Positions 50,307 to 57,008 of a DNA stretch of 64,000 bases are shown one piece after another. Under the pieces are notes generated by a model. The model saw nothing but the letters and a program-made list of their open reading frames with translations. It was not told where the DNA came from and did not search any database. The DNA is taken from positions 124,001 through 188,000 of the forward strand of contig NZ_BLIN01000003.1 of NCBI RefSeq assembly GCF_009811555.1, written 5' to 3'. Within the stretch, counting starts at the first letter, position 1. The number at the start of each line of letters is the position of its first letter. The stretch is from Streptomyces caniferus. Lineage in GTDB: Bacteria; Actinomycetota; Actinomycetes; Streptomycetales; Streptomycetaceae. The position numbers and the translations under genes are program-made.

Positions 50307-51473
50307 TCAGCCGTCGAGGCCCCCGCGCTTGACGAGCTGGCTCGCGATCACGTTCCGCTGGATCTCGTTGGTGCCCTCGCCGATGATCATCAGCGGTGCG
50401 TCGCGGAAATACCGTTCGACATCGAACTCGGTGGAGTATCCGTAACCGCCGTGGATGCGCACCGCGTTGAGGGCGATCTGCATCGCCGTCTCCGAGGCGA
50501 AGAGCTTGGCCATGCCCGCTTCCATGTCGACCCGGCGGCCGGCGTCGGCCTCGCGCGCGGCATGGAGGGTGAGGTGGCGTGCCGCGGAGAGCGATGTGGC
50601 CATGTCCGCAAGGTAGTTGCCGACGGACTGGTGCTGCCAGATCGGCTTGCCGAAGGACTCACGCTCCTGTGCGTACGCCAAGGAGTCCTCGAACGCCGCA
50701 CGGCCCACCCCGAGCGCGCGGGCGGCGACCTGCAGCCGGCCGGTCTCCAGGCCCTTCATCGTCTGCGCGAACCCCCTGCCCGCGACGCCGCCCAGTACGG
50801 CGTCGGCGGGCGCCCGATAGCCCTCGAAGGACAGCTCGCAGCTCTCGACGCCCTTGTAGCCGAGCTTGGGCAGGTCCCGGGAGACCGTGAGGCCGGGGCC
50901 GTGCTCGACGAGGAGGATCGACATGCCCTGGTGCGCGGGCGTGGCGTGCGGGTCCGTCTTGCACAGCAGGGCGATCAGTTGGGACCGTCGGGAGTTCGTG
51001 ATCCAGGTCTTCACACCGTCGACGACGTACCCGTCCTCGGCCCGGCGGGCGACGGTGTGCATGGCCTGGAGGTCGGAGCCGCCGTCCGGCTCGGTGAGGG
51101 CCATGGTCGCCCGGATCTCGCCGGTCGCCATCCGCGGGAGGTAGCGGCGCCTCTGCTCCTCGGTGCCGAAGTGCAGGAGCATCTTGGCGACCACGGTGTG
51201 GCCGCCCATCGCACCGGCCAGGCTCATCCAGCCCCGGGCGAGTTCCTCGGTGATCAGGACGTAACAGGGGGTGGAGACCGGGTTGCCGCCGTACTCCTCC
51301 GGAACGGCGAGCCCGAAGATGCCGAGCTGCTTCATGCGGTCGATCTGAGCCTCGGGACAGGTGTCGGCGTGTTCGAGCTTCCGGACGACCGGCCGGACGT
51401 CCTTGTCGACGAAGTCGTGCACCGTGCTCACGATGAACTGCTCGTCCTCGGAGAGGATGTCGAGGGTGCTCAT
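50307..51473 (-). CDS. acyl-CoA dehydrogenase
   Basis: 388 aa, ATG 51473. The family signature AMGGHTVVAKMLLHFGTEEQRRRYLPRMATGEIRATMALTEPDGGSD leads to the FAD-binding middle domain (WITNSRR). The C-terminal helices carry HGGYGYSTEFDVERYFRDAPLMIIGEGTNEIQRNVIASQL, with the catalytic Glu of GEGTNEIQR near 370. It makes the 2,3-enoyl-CoA from a saturated acyl-CoA using FAD. It follows the CoA-transferase gene by 40 bp on the same strand, so the two form an operon. Confidence 0.95.
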   Translation of the reverse strand: MSTLDILSEDEQFIVSTVHDFVDKDVRPVVRKLEHADTCPEAQIDRMKQLGIFGLAVPEEYGGNPVSTPCYVLITEELARGWMSLAGAMGGHTVVAKMLLHFGTEEQRRRYLPRMATGEIRATMALTEPDGGSDLQAMHTVARRAEDGYVVDGVKTWITNSRRSQLIALLCKTDPHATPAHQGMSILLVEHGPGLTVSRDLPKLGYKGVESCELSFEGYRAPADAVLGGVAGRGFAQTMKGLETGRLQVAARALGVGRAAFEDSLAYAQERESFGKPIWQHQSVGNYLADMATSLSAARHLTLHAAREADAGRRVDMEAGMAKLFASETAMQIALNAVRIHGGYGYSTEFDVERYFRDAPLMIIGEGTNEIQRNVIASQLVKRGGLDG

Positions 51474-51513
51474 GCTCTGGCGCTCCTTGCTGGGGGCTCG
51501 GACGGGCGGGCCG

Positions 51514-52713
51514 TCACCTCGCGTGGTCGGTCCTCATGGCGTCGATCTCGGTTGCGTGGTAACCCAGTTCGGCGAGGATCGCCTCGGTGTGCTCGCCGGC
51601 TGCGGGGACGGCGCCCATACGCGGGGTGGTACCGGCCAGATCCACCGGCGGCAGGAGCGCGGACACCACGTCTCCCCCGGGAATCCGTACGTCCCGCCAG
51701 CGGTCCCGGGCGCTGAGCACGGGATGCGCCAGGAACTCCTCGATGTCGTTGACGCCGGCGTTGGCGATGCGTGCCCGGTCCAGCAGCTTCATCGCTTCCG
51801 TGCTGTCCGACCTCCGGAACCGCTCGGCCACGATCGCGTTCAGCTCTTCGCGGTGGGCCACGCGGTCGGATCCCGTGACGAAGCGCGGGTCCTCGACGAG
51901 GTCGGGGCGCTCCAGGAACTGTGTGCACAGCGCGGCCCATTCGCGCTCGTTCTGGATGGAGAACAGGACGTCCTTGCCGTCGGCCGCGGTGTAGGCGCCG
52001 TACGGGGCGATGGTGGCGTGCTGGGTGCCGATCCGCGGGGGCTGGGTTCCGCCGTAGGAGGTGTAGTAGGCGGGCTGGCTCATCCACTCGGCCAGCGCCT
52101 CGAAGAGCGAGACCTCCACGGCGCGCGCGACGCCCCGGGTCGCGCGCGTGAACAGAGCGGTGAGGACGCCCGAGTAGGCGTACATACCGGCGGCGATGTC
52201 GGCGACCGACACCCCCACCCGGGCGGGCTCCTGTGCGCTCCCGGTCAGTGAGACCAGGCCCGTCTGGCACTGCACGAGCAGGTCGTACGCCTTGCGGTCG
52301 GCCCACGGCCCGGTGGATCCGTAGCCGGAAATGGAGCACGGGATCAGCGACGGGAAGCGCTCCGCCAGCGCCTCGGCGTCCAGGCCCATCCTGGCGGCCG
52401 CGCCCGGAGCCAGGTTCTGCACGAAGACGTCCGCGCGGGCGAGCAGGCGTTCCAGGGCGTCCCGTCCCCGGTCCGACTTGAGGTCGAGCGTCAAGGACTC
52501 CTTGGACCGGTTGAGCCACACGAAGTAGCTCGACTCGCCCTTCACCGTCGTGTCGTACCGACGCGCGAAGTCACCCCCTCCCGGGCGCTCCACCTTGATG
52601 ACCCGCGCACCGAGGTCGGCCAGCTGGCGCGTGGCGAAGGGGGCCGCCACCGCCTGCTCGATACTGACGACGGTGACGCCGGAAAGCGGCAGCTCTTCGG
52701 TGCGTTCGGTCAT
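51514..52713 (-). CDS. class III CoA-transferase (CaiB/BaiF)
   Basis: 399 aa, ATG 52713. It starts LSGVTVVSIEQAVAAPFATRQLADLGARVIKVERPGGGDFARRYD, then ISGYGSTGPWADRKAYDLLVQCQTG with the catalytic Asp in the YDLLVQ arrangement of true CoA-transferases. That differs from the racemase-like CaiB gene near 155. It moves CoA between carboxylates, giving a thioester for the acyl-CoA dehydrogenase downstream. A LysR remnant faces it, suggesting that its ancestral regulator was lost. Confidence 0.93.
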   Translation of the reverse strand: MTERTEELPLSGVTVVSIEQAVAAPFATRQLADLGARVIKVERPGGGDFARRYDTTVKGESSYFVWLNRSKESLTLDLKSDRGRDALERLLARADVFVQNLAPGAAARMGLDAEALAERFPSLIPCSISGYGSTGPWADRKAYDLLVQCQTGLVSLTGSAQEPARVGVSVADIAAGMYAYSGVLTALFTRATRGVARAVEVSLFEALAEWMSQPAYYTSYGGTQPPRIGTQHATIAPYGAYTAADGKDVLFSIQNEREWAALCTQFLERPDLVEDPRFVTGSDRVAHREELNAIVAERFRRSDSTEAMKLLDRARIANAGVNDIEEFLAHPVLSARDRWRDVRIPGGDVVSALLPPVDLAGTTPRMGAVPAAGEHTEAILAELGYHATEIDAMRTDHAR

Positions 52714-53020
52714 GCGGTGATCTCCAGGGCTCGACGGGCGTGGGGGGCGACGACATCTCGGTGTGCTGCGCGGGTGTGGTGGTGCAGGCGGGACGCAGCG
52801 GTGGCGCAGTCGGTGATGCGGGGCAGTGCGGGCACCGGCCCACCCGGCGCGCTCGACTCTCCGTTCCGGCTCGGCGCCTCAGCAGCGTCCCGGTCCGCCC
52901 ACGTACTTCGGTCCGTACATGTCTTGCACGGCGCTGCCCTCATGAAAACTCTTTGCCGCGTGAGGGAAACAGCACATGGCGATGGCCCTGCGCCTGGCAC
53001 GGATGGTGGTGGGGGTGGCC
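52714..53020. other. divergent region between the CoA-transferase gene and a LysR remnant
   Basis: 307 bp with no gene. It should hold the CoA-transferase promoter (minus strand) and the former LysR promoter. No operator-like repeat could be singled out. Confidence 0.45.
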
Positions 53021-53196
53021 ATGGACATCGAGCAGCTCACCGCACTCATCACGGTCGCCGAGGGGGGCAGTGTCTGCCACGCACCGCACGATCACCATGG
53101 ACCACCGCGGCACCGGCGGGAACGGCAAGCCCGAAGGGCCCTGCTCCACCTGGCAGTTCGCGACGATGTCATCGCCGTTCTGCCGGCAGTCGAGGG
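53021..53196 (+). pseudogene. LysR-family regulator remnant
   Basis: ATG 53021 begins MDIEQLTALITVAEGGSV, the standard first helix of a LysR regulator. The helix-turn-helix that should follow is replaced by low-quality sequence (CHAPHDHHGPPRHRRE). A later stretch (HLAVRDDVIAVLPA) might derive from the effector domain. It is divergent from the CoA-transferase operon, where such a regulator is expected. The end point is approximate. Confidence 0.5.
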
Positions 53197-53215
53197 CTGG
53201 TCTGCATGCGACTCA

Positions 53216-54103
53216 TCAAGCGCCGTTCGACACACCGGCGTTGAGGAGGATCTCGCGCGCGGGCAGGGCGGTGCTCTGCGCGGCGGTCAGACCGGAGGCC
53301 GCCAGATGGGCGTCCACGAGGCGCAGCCCCACCGCGTATCCGGCGAAGTCCGGGAGTCCCACGGGCTGGAGGCCCATGTTCCGCGCGGTGGCGTCGCCGA
53401 AGACGTATGCGGGCAGGTTCTGCATCCCGGCCACGTCGATCCCGGCCGTGATCTTTTCGTGGGCGCGGTCCAGCGCGGTGCCGGTCAGGCCCGTCGACCA
53501 CGGGCCCATGGCCTCCTCGCCGGCCAGCTCCCGCACGAACGCCTCGGCCAGCCCCTCGGCGACCACCTGTTCCCCCACCGTGACGGCCTTCGGGTCCCAG
53601 GCCACGTTGGCGTAGCGCACGTTGTGGTGGAGCTCGTGCGCGGCGGCGTGGCCGATCTTCTGCAGGCTCGTGTCCGTGGGCCACATCATCAGTTGGATCG
53701 CGCCGGGGATTCCGCCCATGCCCAGGTAGCCGGCGCTGCGGACCATGAGCTGGTCGTCGTCGGGATCACCGAGCGCCAGGACGATGTGCACGGTCTCGGC
53801 GTGCCTGATACCGGGCACGGCACCGTTGAGCCGCTCCCACGCGGTGGCGAGGGAGTCCTCGATCCGAGTCCACACCCCCGCGTCCTGCATCCGGCGCAGG
53901 GCGGGCAGGTACCGCGGGTCCTCACGGTCGATACGGAAACCACAGCCCAGCTGGTGCATCCGGACCAGGTCCATATCACCCGCCACGGACATCACATTCT
54001 GGAGCGGCTCATACATCTCTCGCAGGGCGTCGGGCCGTTCGTCCCGCGGCCGCCGCAGGAGATCGAGCATGGCGGACGCCGTGTCGTGAACCATCATCTT
54101 CAT
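53216..54103 (-). CDS. DUF2268 putative zinc-dependent protease
   Basis: 295 aa from ATG 54103. The segment AAHELHHN gives an HExxH zinc site (His156, Glu157, His160), followed by VVAEGLAEAFVRELAGEEAMGPW, where the third ligand Glu is expected; this is the DUF2268 layout. There is no signal peptide; it is probably cytosolic. The start has no Shine-Dalgarno and lies just downstream of a MerR-type promoter, so the mRNA is probably leaderless. The substrate is unknown. Confidence 0.85.
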   Translation of the reverse strand: MKMMVHDTASAMLDLLRRPRDERPDALREMYEPLQNVMSVAGDMDLVRMHQLGCGFRIDREDPRYLPALRRMQDAGVWTRIEDSLATAWERLNGAVPGIRHAETVHIVLALGDPDDDQLMVRSAGYLGMGGIPGAIQLMMWPTDTSLQKIGHAAAHELHHNVRYANVAWDPKAVTVGEQVVAEGLAEAFVRELAGEEAMGPWSTGLTGTALDRAHEKITAGIDVAGMQNLPAYVFGDATARNMGLQPVGLPDFAGYAVGLRLVDAHLAASGLTAAQSTALPAREILLNAGVSNGA

Positions 54104-54110
54104 GGCTCGG

Positions 54111-54141
54111 ACCGTAGGTCTTGACGTTGCGTAAAGGGCAA
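54111..54141 (-). promoter_or_regulatory. MerR-type promoter of the DUF2268 gene
   Basis: On the minus strand TTGCCC (54136-54141) and TACGGT (54111-54116) are 19 bp apart, the long spacing bent by MerR activators. CTTG...CAAG ends (54120-54142) form a partial dyad between them. Initiation would fall at or beside the start codon at 54103. No merR gene lies nearby, so the activator would act from elsewhere. Confidence 0.55.
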
Positions 54142-54213
54142 GCCGAGCCGGTCCGGTCGCCGTGGCCGCGTGCCACCGGAGGCACGCGGCGGGCTCCGTG
54201 CCGACCCTGCCCT

Positions 54214-54618
54214 TCACCCGTTGTCCACCGGTCCGGTGGGTTGGACCTCGGTGTGTGCCATCAGCTGTACGGGGTCGTGGTCACCGTCCTGGCATTCGGC
54301 CCACTCCCAGTAGTGGGAGCCAGGGCCGGTCTGGGCGTAACCCAAGCGGGCGAGCGCCTTGCCGCGTGCGGTGAGAGTCGGTACCTGCGGACCGGGCAGT
54401 TCCGTGGACGGCCACTCGTCGGCGGGGACGCCGTAGAGGACCACAGCGATCTCCCAGCGTGCGTCGTCGGCCACCCAGGTCAGTTGTGCGCGGGTGAGGT
54501 GACCACGTGCCGTCGGCTCCGGTTGCGGGCCGGGCAGTTCGGCCTGGGGCTCGGTGACCTCGGCCTCGATCTCCGGGCCGAGGGGGTCGGTCTGGGGTGT
54601 GGGAAATTCGGCAGTCAC
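54214..54618 (-). CDS. hypothetical protein, DUF6303-like
   Basis: 134 aa from GTG 54618, with GAGGAG upstream. A proline/glutamate-rich N-terminus (about 1-38) leads to a small folded part with RAQLTWVADDARWEIAVVLYGVPADEWPSTELPGPQVPTLTARGKALARLGYAQ and HYWEWAECQDGDHDPVQLMA. This pattern resembles the DUF6303 proteins of Streptomyces; that name is given from memory. It is 9 bp downstream of a 40-aa gene, whose stop overlaps its ribosome-site region. The function is unknown. Confidence 0.75.
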   Translation of the reverse strand: MTAEFPTPQTDPLGPEIEAEVTEPQAELPGPQPEPTARGHLTRAQLTWVADDARWEIAVVLYGVPADEWPSTELPGPQVPTLTARGKALARLGYAQTGPGSHYWEWAECQDGDHDPVQLMAHTEVQPTGPVDNG

Positions 54619-54627
54619 GCGTTCTCC

Positions 54628-54750
54628 TCACTTCGGGCGGCGCTGTGGGGAAGCCGCTCGCCGTGTGGCGGGCGCCGGCTGCGTTCCGTGGCCGGCGAAC
54701 GCCCTGGTCCGGGCGGGGCCGCGCTCCTCGATCGTGCGCCGCTGCTGCAT
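54628..54750 (-). CDS. small basic protein, 40 aa
   Basis: ATG 54750 with GGAGAAG 5-6 nt upstream. The product begins MQQRRTIEERGPARTRAFAG and ends RRAASPQRRPK: strongly basic and probably unstructured. It lies 9 bp upstream of the 134-aa gene and would be co-translated. The strong ribosome site and tight spacing are the only support. Confidence 0.5.
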   Translation of the reverse strand: MQQRRTIEERGPARTRAFAGHGTQPAPATRRAASPQRRPK

Positions 54751-55093
54751 GGACTTCTCCACCTCCGCGGAACCGTGGGGTTGGGCGGTGTTCCCTCCGC
54801 TTACCCAGCGCATGGCCCCCGAAAGGGGCTCACTCCCGCCAATCCTTGCGGTCCTCGTCGTCCATGTTCGGGGAGCAGGAGCGAATCCGCAGGTAGAAGT
54901 CCTTGGCACGGTGCGGCCGAGCGCCCCGCACCGAATCGCTGCCGTCCCTGGTTCGGCCCCTCTCTGGGTGCTTGCGTGTGTGACGTTCTGTTACCTGGGT
55001 AGGGCAGGTAGCGAGCCGGGGCGGCACCGCGGCGGCGGTCAACCTCGCGGACCGCCCCGGCCCGATCATGCAGAGAGAAAGGAACCGACCGTC
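54751..55093. other. divergent intergenic region
   Basis: 343 bp between the small basic protein gene (minus) and the PRC-barrel gene (plus). It holds a small hairpin (GCCCC-cgaaa-GGGGC, 54815-54829) and a sigma-B-like promoter (54978-55002). No gene. Confidence 0.5.
54978..55002 (+). promoter_or_regulatory. sigma-B-type stress promoter candidate
   Basis: GTGT (54978-54981), 15 nt, GGGTAG (54997-55002) matches the GTTT-N14-16-GGGTAY pattern of Streptomyces sigma-B-like promoters with one departure in each box. It points to the PRC-barrel gene at 55094, a typical stress gene. Confidence 0.5.
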
Positions 55094-55453
55094 ATGAAGA
55101 ACATCTGGGCGTACCCGGCAGACGTGGGCTACCAGGGGCACGAGGCGTTGACGGGGTTCACCGTGGAGACCCCTGACGGGACGTTGGGGCAAGTGGAACG
55201 TCAGATGCACGAACCGGGCAGGCAGCACCTCATCGTCGACACCAGCGTGTGGGTCTTCGGCAAGAGCCTCCTGGTTCCCGCCGGCATCGTGCGCGCCGTC
55301 GACACGGCCGCCAGGACGGTGACGGTGACGCGTACCAGGGACGAGATCAAGGCCGCGCCCCACTTCAGCTTCGACAGCCAGACCACCGAGGTCGCCTACC
55401 TCACCGAGGTCGGCACGTACTACGCCACCCTCGGACAGCCCGCCGCCGTGTGA
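55094..55453 (+). CDS. PRC-barrel-domain protein
   Basis: 119 aa; ATG 55094 with AAAGGAA upstream. The region LTGFTVETPDGTLGQVERQMHEPGRQHLIVDTS fits a PRC-barrel, with VFGKSLLVPAGIVRAVDTAARTVTVTRTRDEIKAAPHF following, as in the short soluble stress-associated members. The role is unknown. A sigma-B-like promoter and a strong terminator frame the gene as one unit. Confidence 0.87.
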   Translation: MKNIWAYPADVGYQGHEALTGFTVETPDGTLGQVERQMHEPGRQHLIVDTSVWVFGKSLLVPAGIVRAVDTAARTVTVTRTRDEIKAAPHFSFDSQTTEVAYLTEVGTYYATLGQPAAV

Positions 55454-55598
55454 GGCACGGGGCAGGGCGGGGGGGGCACTCCTCCGGCGTCCCGCCGGGC
55501 GAGCATGAGGTGCGCGTAGGCACATGTGCCGCCCCGGAACCCGACTACGGCCGACGCCACCGGGCCATGAGAGCCACCGGGCCATGGGATAGGCCCCC

Positions 55599-55657
55599 GG
55601 GCCGGGTGTTGTGGTGTGACCGCGGTGAAGCCGCGAGCACACCACAACACCCGGCCC
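55599..55657. terminator. exceptionally long 20-bp perfect hairpin
   Basis: GGGCCGGGTGTTGTGGTGTG (55599-55618) and its exact complement (55638-55657) enclose an inner CGCGG-TGAAG-CCGCG stem (55621-55635). It lies between the convergent PRC-barrel and GNAT genes and probably ends both transcripts. The length and perfection are unusual even for a bidirectional terminator. Confidence 0.85.
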
Positions 55658-55682
55658 TTGTACCGCCCCTTCCGGTCGCGGT

Positions 55683-56174
55683 CTACTGCTGGAGTACCAG
55701 ATCGCGCTCGTACCAGGTGCCCGGCTTACCGCCGAGTTCGGCCGGGCCGACCGGGACGAACCCGGCCTTGACCAGCACCTTCTGGGACGCGACGTTCCCG
55801 TGGGCGGTACCCGCCCGCAGTGTGCGCAGCCTGTACCGCGCTGCCGCCAGACGGCACAGCTCCCGAACGGTCGCGGTCGCCAGACCACGGCCGGCCACGT
55901 GCTGTGCGACCCGGTAACCAAGTTCGGCAGTACCGTCCTCGAGGTCGTACAGGTTGAACCGGCCCAGAACCGAGCCGTCCTCGGCGACGAGCACGTGGAA
56001 AGCGCAGCTGCCGGCCTCCTGCTCAGCCAGCAAGGCGTTGTACCGGTCGGTGAACCGGTCGAAGTAGTCGTCGCCACGGTCGGAGACCGACGCGGCGAAG
56101 TAGGTGCGGTTCGCCAGCTCGAAAGCCAGGACCGCCGGGGCATGACCAGCATGCAAGCGCTTCAGCTCGGGCAC
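55683..56174 (-). CDS. GNAT N-acetyltransferase
   Basis: 163 aa from GTG 56174. RimJ/RimL-like layout: VLAFELANRTYFAASVSDRGDDYFDRF, then VLVAEDGSVLGRFNLYDLEDGTAELGYRVAQHVAGRGLATATVRELCRLA (acetyl-CoA loop), LRTLRAGTAHGNVASQKVLVKAGFVPVG. The acceptor is unknown. It is the last gene before the long gap upstream of the NRPS cluster and points away from it. Confidence 0.9.
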   Translation of the reverse strand: MPELKRLHAGHAPAVLAFELANRTYFAASVSDRGDDYFDRFTDRYNALLAEQEAGSCAFHVLVAEDGSVLGRFNLYDLEDGTAELGYRVAQHVAGRGLATATVRELCRLAAARYRLRTLRAGTAHGNVASQKVLVKAGFVPVGPAELGGKPGTWYERDLVLQQ

Positions 56175-57008
56175 CGCCCGACTCTAACCGGACGGTGCGC
56201 TGAGGCCACCTGAGTTTCCGCCGGCGGTTGTCGGCCTCAAAACCAGGGCCCGTCACGCTCTACGGCTGGAGTACCAGTCGTGGTGGCAGTCGTGGCGTCT
56301 CCCGTGAGAACTTTCGGCACACCGGGCCCGGGGGGTCGTCCACCGGCTAACGGCCACCGGCCGCTCGCCGCGCAGGCTTTTACGGAGGCTGCCTCTTTTT
56401 CTGTGTATGCCCGGGTGGAATCCTGCTGCCCGGGGCGGTTTTACCGGTGGCACCACCCGGCCGCAAACGCAACTTGAACCCTGAACCACTCAGCGCCGAT
56501 TAACACCTGAGAGCGCATCGGAACGGGGTTTCATGAAGCGTCACGGACGCCATTTCCCCTTCGGGATATCGCCCGCAATTCACCGCATCGCACCCGAGAA
56601 GCCGCAGGTCAGGCCCCTCCCCAAGACTCGTGACTCTACGTACGAGGCAAAGGCACCGCGCCCATATACCCCCATTCGGGTGAATCGCGCGAGCCGGCGA
56701 TGAACAAATTCCCGGCCGGGAATGCTCGCGTATCCAGATGCTGAATGGGTGACTGCAATGAGAAAAGTTTTCCAAAATGTATCCATCCGAGTCCCACGCT
56801 AGCATCGAACAAAGGTTGTGATCTCTGACCGTCTCTCGTGTCGGGCGCAGACGACATCGGGACTGGACCTCCCGCCGACGGCCTCGCCGTCCGTGCCGAC
56901 ACCCCACCCACCGCTCGGTTCGCCCCCTCGGGCTGGCGCCGGAACAGGCAACGGCGCTCGGTGCCAGGCACTGGACGACGGCGGCCGGAACTTCCCGAGG
57001 GAGCACAC
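56175..57008. other. long non-coding region upstream of the NRPS cluster
   Basis: 834 bp without a convincing gene. It has several AT-rich patches (about 56375-56405, 56565-56640 and 56700-56820) that contrast with the surrounding GC-rich DNA. A perfect 16-bp palindrome lies at 56708-56723, and a possible -10 box TAGCAT at about 56801-56806, about 200 bp before the cluster's first ATG. It probably holds the main cluster promoter and regulator sites. Confidence 0.55.
56708..56723. promoter_or_regulatory. perfect 16-bp palindrome, candidate operator
   Basis: ATTCCCGGCCGGGAAT is its own reverse complement. It lies in the AT-rich upstream region of the NRPS cluster, about 300 bp before the first gene. 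A perfect palindrome of this length suits a dimeric repressor or activator. The protein that binds it is not known. Confidence 0.55.

Noticed and set aside
56500-57006. 168-aa minus frame and others in the region before the NRPS cluster
   Set aside because: Mixed composition, no ribosome site or motif; region reads as regulatory DNA.
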